Shown: in pieces, positions 1 through 8,196 of the stretch
Layout: each line of letters starts with the position of its first letter
Position numbering within the stretch: position 1 is the stretch's first letter
Assembly: GCA_022774705.1 (NCBI GenBank)
Contig: JALFLM010000002.1
Span: 1-33,940, forward strand
Source: Lachnospiraceae bacterium
Lineage (GTDB): Bacteria > Bacillota > Clostridia > Lachnospirales > Lachnospiraceae
DNA: 33,940 nucleotides
Direction: 5' to 3'
Program-made: the position numbers and the translations under genes
Notes under the pieces: model-generated
The model's input: the letters and a program-made list of their open reading frames with translations, nothing else
Told to the model about the DNA's origin: nothing
Databases searched by the model: none

Positions 1-1746
1 GTGAAAGACCGTTTTCGTCCCGCCATGGTGTGGCTGGCAGGGGGGAAATGGAACTGGTACGGCAGGAACCCGGGGAGAGCAGAGGAATTGCTCCGCCTGA
101 AACCAATGGATCGCTTTCTGAAAAAAGAGCTTCTGGAAAAATCCGCTTCCTGCGGACAGACAGAGTTCACGGCATTGCTGATTGAGATGGAATCAGGCAG
201 CTGCAGCAGCGAATTGAAAACAGGCAGCTGCAGTAATAGATCGGGAACAGACAGCAGTTTCAGAGCAGATGGACCGGCTCTGCGGCAGGAGACGGACCGG
301 AACCTGTCTTTCTGGCAGCTGGCACAACAGGAATTGTACCGGCGCAAACCGGAGATGGAAGCGTTCTGCGGTATTCTTTCGTTTATACCGGTGGAGGAGA
401 TACCGTCTTCGTTTGTTTTTGCTGCTTCGTCTGTTTCTGCTGCTTCGTCTGTTTCTGCGATGCAGGAGCTGTCACCTGATATGCAGAGGAGGGACCACAC
501 CGGACAAGGTGAGGTGCTTTGGGCAGGAACCGACGGACAGAATGTTTTTTACACGGAGCAGGCGCTGCAAGGGAGAACAGGCATCGATGCCAGGTTGTAT
601 GCACATATGCTGATTCACTGCATTTATCTACATCCTTTTTCCGGGAATTCTGCAGATCCGGTTTTTTCACTTGCCTGTGATATTGCTGCAGAATATATTA
701 CGGACCGAATATTTGGCCCGGAGGGCCGATGGATGCAGGAACGGCAGCAGGTTTATGATTTCCTTCTGAAAAAAGATGCAGTGCTTACGGCAGAGCGGAT
801 TTACAGAATCATCTGCCGCCTGGATGAAGGAACGCAAAAACAGCTTTTTCAGTGGTTTGTCCGGGACAGTCATATTTTCTGGCCCGGAGTGCAGAAGGCA
901 GAAATGGCTTCCGGTACAGGAAGGAAACGTTTCGGGGCTGGTGAAGAGATGAAAAAACGGCAGACGGCTGCGGATCAGTGGAGTGCGGCCGGAGAAGGCT
1001 TTCTTCAGGCAGGAGAGAAAAAGACCGGAAAGTGTTCTCCCGGGGCAGGCCATGAGCAGGAGAAAGCGGAACTTCAAAAGCGGGAAGGACACGATTACCG
1101 GGATTTTCTCCGGCAGTTTATGGTTCTGAGGGAAGACCGGATTCTGGATCAGGACAGCTACGATCCGGTGTATTACACTTACGGGCTGAATACCTACGGC
1201 AACATTCCTCTGGTGGAGCCGCTGGAGACGAAGGAAGTCATGCGGCTTATGGAGCTGGTGATTGTTATCGATACTTCCGGTTCCTGTTCCGGAAGACTGG
1301 TGCGTTTTTTTCTGGAGGAGACCTGGTCGGTTTTCGGCCAGAGCGGCAATTTTTTTGACCGGTTTCATGTAAGGATCCTTCAATGTGATGCTGTTGTTCA
1401 GGAGGATGTGAAACTGACGAATCTGCAGGAAACGGAGCATTATATGAAAAATCTGGTGATCAAAGGCGGAGGCGGTACGGACTTCCGGGCAGCATTTGAC
1501 TGGATCAGAGAGCTGCAGAGAAAAGGCGAACTGAGACATCTGAAAGGAATTCTGTATTTTACCGATGGATTCGGCACGTTTCCGGCTCAGGCGCCGGGAT
1601 GCAGAACAGCTTTCATATTTTTAAAAAGCCGGTTCGGACAGGTGGAGGTGCCCTGGTGGGCCGACAAGCTGCTGCTGGAACTGCCGGAAGGCGCAGACTG
1701 GGAGCCGGAGTACACGGGCGGTTTCCGGGGGAATATTCTCCGGTGA
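1..1746 (+). CDS. VWA-like (DUF2201) domain protein, possibly 5'-truncated by the window edge
   Basis: The C-terminal third resembles a von Willebrand A-like domain. A MIDAS-type DTSGS lies at about residues 424-428, a glycine-rich GGGGTDF follows, and TDGFG lies near 522. The N-terminal part matches the DUF2201 putative metallopeptidase layout, but the expected HExxH site reads HMLIH (202-206), so the catalytic glutamate is missing. The linkers are Ser/Cys-rich and carry short duplications. The AAA+ ATPase gene downstream fits the known pairing of MoxR ATPases with VWA partners in metal insertion or protein remodelling; the actual client is unknown. The frame opens with GTG at base 1, so the true start may lie upstream. 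Family assignment is fairly secure; function is inferred. Confidence 0.8.
   Translation: MKDRFRPAMVWLAGGKWNWYGRNPGRAEELLRLKPMDRFLKKELLEKSASCGQTEFTALLIEMESGSCSSELKTGSCSNRSGTDSSFRADGPALRQETDRNLSFWQLAQQELYRRKPEMEAFCGILSFIPVEEIPSSFVFAASSVSAASSVSAMQELSPDMQRRDHTGQGEVLWAGTDGQNVFYTEQALQGRTGIDARLYAHMLIHCIYLHPFSGNSADPVFSLACDIAAEYITDRIFGPEGRWMQERQQVYDFLLKKDAVLTAERIYRIICRLDEGTQKQLFQWFVRDSHIFWPGVQKAEMASGTGRKRFGAGEEMKKRQTAADQWSAAGEGFLQAGEKKTGKCSPGAGHEQEKAELQKREGHDYRDFLRQFMVLREDRILDQDSYDPVYYTYGLNTYGNIPLVEPLETKEVMRLMELVIVIDTSGSCSGRLVRFFLEETWSVFGQSGNFFDRFHVRILQCDAVVQEDVKLTNLQETEHYMKNLVIKGGGGTDFRAAFDWIRELQRKGELRHLKGILYFTDGFGTFPAQAPGCRTAFIFLKSRFGQVEVPWWADKLLLELPEGADWEPEYTGGFRGNILR
421..456 (+). repeat. Perfect 18-bp tandem repeat inside the VWA gene
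   Basis: Two identical 18-bp units (421-438 and 439-456) encode AASSVS twice, and a degenerate third copy precedes them. A separate 13-bp direct repeat, CAGGCAGCTGCAG, occurs at 194 and 221, a spacing of 27 bp, and encodes two GSCS motifs. Both keep the reading frame and lie in non-conserved linkers. Confidence 0.85.
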
Positions 1747-1775
1747 AGCAGGGAAAGGCAGCATATGAACCGCGA

Positions 1776-1860
1776 GAGTGCAGTACAGGATGTACGGCAG
1801 AGCACAGAGCATGGTGTGCAGAGAAGCGCAGTACAGGATACGCAGCAGAGCACAGAAATA
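1776..1860 (+). repeat. Imperfect 48-bp tandem duplication in the VWA/MoxR junction
   Basis: CAGTACAGGAT occurs at 1781-1791 and again at 1829-1839. GCAGAGCACAGA occurs at 1797-1808 and 1845-1856. The period is exactly 48 bp, a multiple of three. The copies fall between the VWA stop codon and the ATPase start, so they form a spacer or leader rather than conserved coding sequence. Confidence 0.75.
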
Positions 1861-1876
1861 CAGGGGGAGATACGGC

Positions 1877-3127
1877 ATGAATATACAGGAGGCAAAGGAA
1901 GAGATCCGCAATACGGTTCTGGCCTATACGAAGAAAAATGAGGATGGCACCTACAGGATTCCGGCGGTGAAGCAGCGGCCGGTGCTGCTCATCGGCCCTC
2001 CCGGTATCGGCAAAACAGCCATTATGGAACAGGCAGCAGAGGAGTGCGGCGTGGGGCTGGTGGCCTATACCATTACCCATCATACGAGGCAGAGTGCCAT
2101 CGGTTTGCCGGTGATCCGGGAAAAGAATTACGGCGGAAAGGTCTGTTCGGTGACGGAATATACCATGAGTGAAATCATCGCATCCGTTTATGACTGTATG
2201 GAGGAGACAGGGAAGAAGGAGGGGATTCTTTTTATCGATGAGATCAACTGCGTATCGGAGACTCTGGCGCCGGCCATGCTCCAGTTTCTGCAGTGCAAAA
2301 TCTTCGGCAGCCATCATGTACCGGAGGGCTGGGTCATTACGGCGGCCGGCAATCCGCCGGGATACAATAAATCTGTGCGGGATTTTGATGTGGTAACGCT
2401 GGATCGGGTCCGTCTCCTGAACGTGGAAGCCAATCTGGAGGTCTGGCAGCGGTTTGCCCGGGAAGCGGGGATTCATGAGGCTGTTTTATCATTTCTGGAG
2501 ATCAAACCTCAGGATTTTTACCGGATGGAAGCATTTGAAGAGGGAACATATTTTGTAACGGCAAGGGGCTGGGAAGATCTTTCCCGGATGATAGCGGTAT
2601 ATGAGGATCTGGGGCTGCCGGTATCGGCTCCTTTCGTGCAGGAATTTCTGCAATATCCCATGGTGGCGGGAGATTTTGCTGCCTACTATGCGCTGTATAA
2701 AAAATACCGGTCCGATTATCGGATCATGGATATCCTGAAAGGGCAGTGCCCGGGAGAGATCAGGGAGCGCGTCAAAGAGGTACCTTATGAGGAACGGGTA
2801 ACGCTGGTTCATCTGCTGTTTGAAGCACTTCTCAATTTTACACAAAGGGCAGAAACTAAGAAGTGGCCGGAAGAACGGGAGAAGGCCGTGACGGAAGCCG
2901 ACCGGGCCTGGAAAACGGTATTTGTATTTCTGGAATCCTGCTTCGGAGCAGGTCTGGAGATGCAGATTTTTATCAGGGAGATCCAGCAATCTGCAGTCTG
3001 TACGGAACTTCTGGTGAAATGCCGGTCAGAGGAATATTTACGGTTTGCAAAATTGTTTCAGGAACAGGGACAGCAGCAGAGGTATGAAGAAAACTGCCGG
3101 ATGCTCTTTCGGAAAATGACAGAGTAG
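1877..3127 (+). CDS. MoxR-type AAA+ ATPase
   Basis: This 416-residue protein has Walker A GPPGIGKT at 40-47 and Walker B ILFIDE ending at 122. The sensor-1 region AAGNPP is typical of MoxR/dynein-related AAA+ proteins. Such ATPases act with VWA-domain partners, and the preceding gene encodes one. The start at 1877 is preferred because GGGGGAG sits just upstream. The frame stays open back to 1778, but that extension is an imperfect 16-residue tandem repeat rich in Arg, Gln and Tyr and looks non-conserved. A 130-nt gap separates the two genes. A hairpin follows the stop, between this gene and the convergent ECF gene. Confidence 0.88.
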   Translation: MNIQEAKEEIRNTVLAYTKKNEDGTYRIPAVKQRPVLLIGPPGIGKTAIMEQAAEECGVGLVAYTITHHTRQSAIGLPVIREKNYGGKVCSVTEYTMSEIIASVYDCMEETGKKEGILFIDEINCVSETLAPAMLQFLQCKIFGSHHVPEGWVITAAGNPPGYNKSVRDFDVVTLDRVRLLNVEANLEVWQRFAREAGIHEAVLSFLEIKPQDFYRMEAFEEGTYFVTARGWEDLSRMIAVYEDLGLPVSAPFVQEFLQYPMVAGDFAAYYALYKKYRSDYRIMDILKGQCPGEIRERVKEVPYEERVTLVHLLFEALLNFTQRAETKKWPEEREKAVTEADRAWKTVFVFLESCFGAGLEMQIFIREIQQSAVCTELLVKCRSEEYLRFAKLFQEQGQQQRYEENCRMLFRKMTE

Positions 3128-3163
3128 AAAAGTGATATGGAAACTGTCCGGAAAAGGAACGCG

Positions 3164-3215
3164 GCAAAAATCCCTCATGACTTTCTGAGCAATCGGAAGC
3201 CATGGGGGATTTTGC
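3164..3215. terminator. Hairpin between convergent genes, possible weak bidirectional terminator
   Basis: GCAAAA and ATCCCTCATG pair with CATGGGGGAT and TTTTGC, giving a stem of about 15 bp with one bulged A, one G-U pair and a further short inner pairing. It lies between the ATPase stop and the end of the ECF gene. Neither side has a long U-run, so termination is inferred from position and stem strength. Confidence 0.5.
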
Positions 3216-3272
3216 ATTATGAATCAAGTTATTGGGGAATTCGTGTATCGGTTATCGGTTACTTGATTTATA

Positions 3273-3857
3273 TTATTTGCCGATTTTAATGAAAAGTCCT
3301 GACTTGATCAGCGCCGGACGCAGTGCCATGTAGATAGCAGATGCGGCGACTACGGAAAGAACGGCATTTACACTTGTGGTAGTGATGTTCCATGTCAGAG
3401 CCAGCTCGGCAGCCGGTTTACCAAGAAATACCAGCTTATAGAAATAGCCGATCAGCGGATCAAAAATTACATTGAAAGCCATACCGCAGATGGAAGCAAT
3501 CAGTGTCCAGCGGAAAATGCGCTTTGTATCGGAGGTATGTGTGATCTTTCCGAAACGGTGTGCCACCAAACCGGTAATCAGACCGATACAGAACTTTAAC
3601 AGGAAAGTCTTCGGTGCATAGACAATGTAGACAGGATCCAGCAGATCGCCGATGGTCATACCGATGGCACCGCCGATACCGCCGTAAACACCGCCCAGCA
3701 AAAGAGCACCCAGCACGCAGACAGCATTGCCCAGATGGAAAGAAGTCGCATCACCACCCGGCAGAGTCACCTTGATCTGCAGATAAGTAAAAACCACATA
3801 AGACAATGCCGCCATCAGCGCAGTCGTAACAAGCTTCAAAGTACGTTCATTTCTCAT
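3273..3857 (-). CDS. ECF transporter S component, substrate unknown
   Basis: This 194-residue hydrophobic protein has about five to six predicted membrane segments. The pattern of HLGNAVCVLGALLLGG followed by GGAIGMTIGDLLDP and an APKTFLLKF helix is typical of energy-coupling factor S components in the riboflavin-type superfamily. S components bind a vitamin or similar small molecule and use a shared EcfA/A'/T module, none of which is encoded here. The start at 3857 has GAGGATGA upstream. The nearby preQ1 genes invite the idea of a queuosine precursor importer, but the sequence does not look like QueT and I do not assign a substrate. I recognised no riboswitch in its leader. Confidence 0.82.
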   Translation of the reverse strand: MRNERTLKLVTTALMAALSYVVFTYLQIKVTLPGGDATSFHLGNAVCVLGALLLGGVYGGIGGAIGMTIGDLLDPVYIVYAPKTFLLKFCIGLITGLVAHRFGKITHTSDTKRIFRWTLIASICGMAFNVIFDPLIGYFYKLVFLGKPAAELALTWNITTTSVNAVLSVVAASAIYMALRPALIKSGLFIKIGK

Positions 3858-4245
3858 AGTCTCATCCTCATTTCTTTTTTATTTTCATCTCTGTGTAAAG
3901 CTGCGAAATATATCCGGATCTAACAGCTATAACTGTTCAAAGCCAGGCAGTTCTTTAACACGGGCAATCATAACGCAAAAGTGACCGGATGAAAATGTAC
4001 AATTAATGAAAAAATAAAGAGGACAGTTATAGTTGGTTTTTTATCCGGCAAATAAAAAACAATCAATTGTTTTCTGACATATGTCAAGAATATTGACGTT
4101 TTCCTGATTATAGAGTATAATATTTTCTCAGAGGCCGTTTATTTGGATGAATGGCAATTTGTAATTGACGGAAAGCAGGTGCGGTACATTTTCCGGCGCC
4201 GGTTCCGGGCAGTTATGGTATTTTTACAAACGGAGGGTATGAGCA
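3858..4245. promoter_or_regulatory. Divergent ECF/apbC regulatory region
   Basis: This 388-nt AT-rich gap holds the apbC promoter and several palindromes. AACAGCTATAACTGTT (3922-3937) is a near-perfect inverted repeat, and a related sequence in inverted orientation, ACAGTTATAGTTGG, lies at 4023-4036. GACATATGTC (4076-4085) and TGTCAA-N5-TTGAC (4082-4097) abut the apbC promoter. No gene or recognisable RNA class is visible. Confidence 0.55.
4093..4121 (+). promoter_or_regulatory. Sigma-A type promoter of apbC
   Basis: TTGACG (4093-4098) and TATAAT (4116-4121) are separated by exactly 17 bp. This predicts a leader of about 115 nt before the apbC start at 4246. The -35 element is also the right half of the palindrome TGTCAA-N5-TTGAC, so a repressor could act there. 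Confidence 0.75.
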
Positions 4246-5070
4246 ATGAGTGATTGTAATGGAAATTGCGGAAGCTGCGGGGAAGGCGATTGCGCAGATA
4301 GAACTCAGGAGAGTTTACTGGCGCCTATGAATCCCAACAGCAATGTTAAGAAGGTTATTGGTGTTGTCAGCGGTAAAGGCGGTGTGGGTAAGTCACTGGT
4401 TACTTCTCTGCTGGCTGTTCTGGCACAGAGATGCGGCCGCAGTACGGCTGTTCTGGATGCGGATATTACAGGTCCTTCCATTCCCAAGGCATTTGGTATT
4501 AAAGGAAGAGCAACCGGCAGCGAGACAGAGATCTATCCCAGAGAAAGTGCAATGGGTACAAAGATCATGTCCATCAACCTGCTGCTGGAGGAGGAAACCG
4601 CACCTGTTGTATGGAGAGGTCCAGTGATCGCAGGCGTGATCAAGCAGTTCTGGTCTGAAGTCCTGTGGGGCGATGTGGATTTCATGTTTGTGGACATGCC
4701 TCCCGGAACCGGCGACGTTCCGCTGACAGTATTCCAGTCTCTGCCTGTGGACGGCATTATTGTGGTAACATCACCTCAGGAACTGGTTTCCATGATCGTG
4801 GAAAAAGCAGTCAATATGGCAGCCATGATGAATATTCCCGTGCTGGGTATCGTTGAGAATATGGCATATGCGGAATGTCCTCACTGCGGTGAGAAGATCC
4901 AGATCTTCGGTGAAAGCAATACCGCTGAAGTGGCTAAGAAGCATGGCATCGAACTGATCGCACAGATTCCCATGAACAAAAAGCTGGCAGCTGCCTGCGA
5001 TAAGGGTATGATCGAGATGTTTGACGGCGAATGGCTGGATGAGATCCTGCAGAAGCTGCTGAGCATGTAG
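4246..5070 (+). CDS. apbC: Mrp/NBP35-family iron-sulfur carrier ATPase (ApbC-like)
   Basis: This 274-residue P-loop protein has the deviant Walker A motif GKGGVGKS (43-50), DMPPGTGD near 150-157, and the conserved CPHC pair (C211 and C214) that holds a bridging 4Fe-4S cluster in this family. The usual N-terminal DUF59 domain is absent. In its place is a short Cys-rich leader with C4, C8, C11 and C16, which could bind another cluster as in Nbp35-like proteins. It probably delivers Fe-S clusters to apo-proteins in the cytoplasm. The start at 4246 follows GGAGGG; an upstream ATG reaches a stop after four codons. A small unknown gene follows after 23 nt. Confidence 0.92.
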   Translation: MSDCNGNCGSCGEGDCADRTQESLLAPMNPNSNVKKVIGVVSGKGGVGKSLVTSLLAVLAQRCGRSTAVLDADITGPSIPKAFGIKGRATGSETEIYPRESAMGTKIMSINLLLEEETAPVVWRGPVIAGVIKQFWSEVLWGDVDFMFVDMPPGTGDVPLTVFQSLPVDGIIVVTSPQELVSMIVEKAVNMAAMMNIPVLGIVENMAYAECPHCGEKIQIFGESNTAEVAKKHGIELIAQIPMNKKLAAACDKGMIEMFDGEWLDEILQKLLSM

Positions 5071-5093
5071 TTGTTGTCGGGGAATTACAGGTT

Positions 5094-5426
5094 ATGGATG
5101 ACCGTTTTTATCTTGCCGTTTACGATGAGGAGCGGATGCTTGGCTGTGGGGAGCCGGCGCTTCTGAGGCCGGAGGACTTTGTGTGTGATGTGGTTCTTCC
5201 ATCCTATGAACTTTGCGATGCCGGGGGATTTCAGGCGGTGCGCAGGTCACGTTTTTCCGAAGCAGCGGGGAAACTGTATCAGCTGGATGAGGGACTTCTT
5301 TCACTGCTGGACGAGATGATGGCGCCGGAACTGATCAGGCATCAGGCCATGGCGGCTGACGAAGAGCGCCTGTACAATGTCTATGTTTATGTAGCCGGAG
5401 AACAGGAAGCGGAAGCACACGGCTGA
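5094..5426 (+). CDS. Conserved-looking small protein of unknown function downstream of apbC
   Basis: This 110-residue acidic protein is not recognised. It has no signal peptide or membrane helix and only three cysteines with no clear metal motif. It lies 23 nt after apbC on the same strand and ends just before a strong terminator, so it is probably co-transcribed with apbC. The ribosome binding site is weak (CGGGGA about 12 nt upstream), which may mean translation coupled to apbC. A role in Fe-S handling would be guesswork from context only. Confidence 0.6.
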   Translation: MDDRFYLAVYDEERMLGCGEPALLRPEDFVCDVVLPSYELCDAGGFQAVRRSRFSEAAGKLYQLDEGLLSLLDEMMAPELIRHQAMAADEERLYNVYVYVAGEQEAEAHG

Positions 5427-5470
5427 AAACAGGTTAAAATGTATTGAATGTATTTATAGCCAGACAAGAA

Positions 5471-5523
5471 AAGCTGTCTCAGCGATTGATTGCAGATATC
5501 AGTCCAGGAGACAGCTTTTTTGG
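5471..5523. terminator. Terminator between the apbC pair and the que/LUD cluster
   Basis: AAGCTGTCTC (5471-5480) pairs perfectly with GAGACAGCTT (5508-5517). T residues follow on the plus strand and an A-run precedes the stem, so it could stop transcription in both directions. The loop is long, about 27 nt. Confidence 0.75.
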
Positions 5524-5546
5524 AAGATTTTTACTGTTCAGATTGA

Positions 5547-6185
5547 TCAGAAGCCTGCTTCTTCTCCAACCACGATTACCTTAATCTTGCCTGCAGGGCG
5601 GCAGACTCTTGTGGTTACAGCGTAGCAGCAGATACATTTTTCACCGATGCAGTCACCGCAGGTGCCGTTTTTGGAGCAGGGTGTGCCAAGATCGCCAAAA
5701 CGCTGAGCGTTGATGGGGGCTGCCACTGTCTGGGCACGATTGTAGGCATCCTCTACAGTTTTAACCATTTTGTTGATGCCGCAGATAACGATTACATTGG
5801 TGGGTCCGTAGATCATGGCGGCTACCCGGTTGCCGTTGCCGTCGATATTGACCAGCTGGCCGTCCTCGCTGACGGCGTTGGTGCCGGTGATGAAGGTGTC
5901 GGCCAGCAGTGCCTGGCGCATGAGCCGGCTGCGTTCCTCCGGTGAGGAAGCGGTATCGCGGTCGATAACCTGATAATTTTTTTTCACTGCGTCGATGAGA
6001 CCGATTTCTTCAGCAGATGTGCAGCCACCCCAGGAAACGGTGTGATTTCCCGGAATCAGGGAAAGGGCCTGTTTCAGGGCATCTTCCTTTGTGGCACAGT
6101 AATATGCGTCAAAATGACGTTTTTTCAGGGCGCCGACCAGCTTCAGACCGGCTTTTTCGTTTCTCAGTTTCATAGCAGGGTTCAT
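5547..6185 (-). CDS. LUD-domain (lactate-utilisation-like) protein
   Basis: This 212-residue protein matches the stand-alone LUD/DUF162 family related to LutC/LutB. It has the SWGGCTSAEEIGL region near 51-64, FITGTNAVSEDGQLVN near 98-113 and GINKMV near 136-141. The C-terminus has a Cys-rich stretch (C170, C176, C179, C184, C186, C187) that may bind a metal or Fe-S cluster. The stand-alone form has no established reaction, so I do not call it a lactate oxidase component. AAAGGAGG supports the start. It is the last gene of the minus-strand que cluster, 81 nt after queF, and may be co-transcribed with it. Confidence 0.85.
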   Translation of the reverse strand: MNPAMKLRNEKAGLKLVGALKKRHFDAYYCATKEDALKQALSLIPGNHTVSWGGCTSAEEIGLIDAVKKNYQVIDRDTASSPEERSRLMRQALLADTFITGTNAVSEDGQLVNIDGNGNRVAAMIYGPTNVIVICGINKMVKTVEDAYNRAQTVAAPINAQRFGDLGTPCSKNGTCGDCIGEKCICCYAVTTRVCRPAGKIKVIVVGEEAGF

Positions 6186-6266
6186 GAAAAATCCTCCTTT
6201 CAGTTACTAATCTGTTCTTTCTCACATTTTTACTTATTAATGTAGCCTTATTACCGTTTGTTTCTG

Positions 6267-6758
6267 CTACCGGTTATCGATTTTCTCAGGGTACATATCG
6301 TGCTGTGCCAGACGGTCCCAGGCCACCTTTTCCCAGGGAGTTCCCGGCTTTCCGTAATTGCAGTAGGGATCGATGGAAATACCGCCGCGGGGCGTGAATT
6401 TTCCCCATACTTCGATGTATCGGGGGTCCATCAGCCTGATCAGGTCATTCATGATGATGTTGACACAGTCCTCGTGGAAATCGCCGTGATTGCGGAAGCT
6501 GAACAGATACAGCTTCAGTGATTTGCTTTCCACCATTTTGATATCCGGTACGTAGGAAATGTAAATAGTGGCGAAGTCCGGCTGGCCGGTGATGGGGCAC
6601 AGGCTGGTAAATTCAGGGCAGTTGAATTTTACAAAATAATCTCTGCCCGGGTGTTTGTTGTCAAAAGTTTCCAGCACTTCGGGAGCGTAATTGTCCGGAT
6701 AACGGGTGTGCCGGTTTCCCAGAAGGGTCACATCGCCCATCTCTTCTTTGGTTCTCAT
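6267..6758 (-). CDS. queF: PreQ1 synthase (NADPH-dependent preQ0 reductase)
   Basis: This 163-residue protein is of the short single-domain (YkvM-like) QueF type. It reduces the nitrile of 7-cyano-7-deazaguanine (preQ0) to the amine preQ1, using NADPH. The catalytic Cys is C54 in [13 protein letters not shown], with Asp61 nearby. The diagnostic QueF motif [16 protein letters not shown] lies at 77-92. It completes the path from the QueD, QueE and QueC products encoded upstream on the same strand. A GH13 gene separates it from queC, with a gap of 96 nt. Confidence 0.97.
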   Translation of the reverse strand: MRTKEEMGDVTLLGNRHTRYPDNYAPEVLETFDNKHPGRDYFVKFNCPEFTSLCPITGQPDFATIYISYVPDIKMVESKSLKLYLFSFRNHGDFHEDCVNIIMNDLIRLMDPRYIEVWGKFTPRGGISIDPYCNYGKPGTPWEKVAWDRLAQHDMYPEKIDNR

Positions 6759-6854
6759 AACAGATTATTCCTTTTTCTCTTACCTTTTATTGTATTTCAT
6801 CTTTTACATGATTTTTATTTGATGTTTTGCTGAATCTTTTTCCACAATACTGCT

Positions 6855-8165
6855 TCAGCGTTCGCATTTCCAGAAGTATGCGCTGTAAGGGGGCAGTTCG
6901 CTGCCGCCGCCGAAATCATGGGTTGCTCCGGTGATCAGATCCTCTGCCAGTCCGCAGCCTGCGTCAAAATGTGCCGTATAGGCTTCGCTGTCTGCGTTGA
7001 TGGCAATGAGAACCCGTTCGCCGTCCGTCCGGCGCTCAAAAATGCACTGCTTATTGGTCAGCAGCACGGAGCGGAAACTGCCGTAACAAAGCGCACCGCT
7101 GCCTTTTTTTGCAGCACTTAAGCGGCTGATCCATTGGGTGAGTTCATTTTCCTGCGGCTGTTCGAAGCAGGCGCGCAGAGCGGGATCTCCTTCGCTTTTG
7201 TGTGCCTTTGCTCCCCATTCACTGCCGTAGTAAACGCAGGGAATGCCGGGCATGCCAAAGCACAGTGCATAGATCAGAGGCAGGTGATTTTCGTTGCCCA
7301 GATTGCTGGCGATGCGGCTGACATCATGATTGTCCACGAAATTCAGCAGGTGTTTCCCTTTGTACAGGGTCCAGTTTTCAGGACCGAACTGACGCAGCAG
7401 AGAATGAATGATCTCGAACATGTTCATGGAATTAAAGCTGGAGAACAGCCCCTTGTAGCACTCATAATTGGTGACGGAATGCAGCATGGAATCGTTCATA
7501 ATCTGGTTGTAGTCACCATGAAGTACCTCGCCTACCAGGAAAAAGTCAGGCTTCAGACTGTCACAGAAGCTGCGCAGTTCCCGCAGGAAATCATGATCGA
7601 GACAGTAAGCCACGTCCAGACGCAGTCCATCGATATCAAACAGTTCCACCCAAAGGCGGATGCTGTCAAAAATGTGCTGCTTCACTTCGGGATTGCGCAG
7701 GTTCAGCTTGACCAGGTCGTAATTGCCTTCCCAGCCTTCGTACCACAGGCCGTCGTTATAGTTGGAATTGCCGTCGAAGCTGATATGGAACCAGTCCTTG
7801 TAGGGAGAGTCCCAGCGCTTTTCCAGTACATCCTGAAACGGTCCGAAGCCTCTGCCCACATGGTTGAAGACACCGTCCAGAACCACTTTGATGCCGGCTT
7901 CGTGCAGGCTGCGGCACACTTCGGCGAAATCATCATTGGTTCCCAGACGGCAGTCGATTTTCCGGAAATCTCTCGTATTGTAGCCGTGGGTATCGGATTC
8001 AAATAACGGACAGAAATAAATGGCATCGGCTCCCAGGTTTTTGATATGGGGAATCCAGTCGATCACTTTGGAAATCCGGTGTGTCAGCACTCCATCATTT
8101 TCAAAGGGAGCTCCGCAGAAGCCCAGAGGGTAGATCTGATAAAATACGCTTTCGTAAGCCCACAT
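6855..8165 (-). CDS. GH13 alpha-amylase family glycosidase
   Basis: This 436-residue cytoplasmic GH13 enzyme shows all the conserved regions: DGVFNH (97-102), GLRLDVAY with nucleophile D184, acid/base E213 in VGEVLH, and FVDNHD ending at D281. There is no signal peptide or starch-binding domain, so it probably acts on imported maltodextrins or cyclodextrins, resembling cyclomaltodextrinase/neopullulanase. The short length means the N-terminal domain of classic neopullulanases is missing. AAAGGAG precedes the start. It sits between queC and queF on the same strand, an odd place for a carbohydrate enzyme. The exact substrate is unresolved. Confidence 0.9.
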   Translation of the reverse strand: MWAYESVFYQIYPLGFCGAPFENDGVLTHRISKVIDWIPHIKNLGADAIYFCPLFESDTHGYNTRDFRKIDCRLGTNDDFAEVCRSLHEAGIKVVLDGVFNHVGRGFGPFQDVLEKRWDSPYKDWFHISFDGNSNYNDGLWYEGWEGNYDLVKLNLRNPEVKQHIFDSIRLWVELFDIDGLRLDVAYCLDHDFLRELRSFCDSLKPDFFLVGEVLHGDYNQIMNDSMLHSVTNYECYKGLFSSFNSMNMFEIIHSLLRQFGPENWTLYKGKHLLNFVDNHDVSRIASNLGNENHLPLIYALCFGMPGIPCVYYGSEWGAKAHKSEGDPALRACFEQPQENELTQWISRLSAAKKGSGALCYGSFRSVLLTNKQCIFERRTDGERVLIAINADSEAYTAHFDAGCGLAEDLITGATHDFGGGSELPPYSAYFWKCER

Positions 8166-8196
8166 AAATTTGTCTCCTTTATGTTATGTATATTTT

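Noticed and set aside
1778-1876. N-terminal extension of the MoxR ATPase
   Set aside because: It consists of the 48-bp duplicated spacer. The GGGGGAG before 1877 fits the start of the conserved protein.
1599-1880. Frames on both strands across the end of the VWA gene
   Set aside because: They have no family features and are explained by the overlapping VWA frame and the repeat.
3858-4245. preQ1-type riboswitch before the ECF S component
   Set aside because: An A-rich AAAAAACCAACTA stretch looked suggestive on the minus strand, but the aptamer stem and loop do not form, and the protein is not QueT-like.
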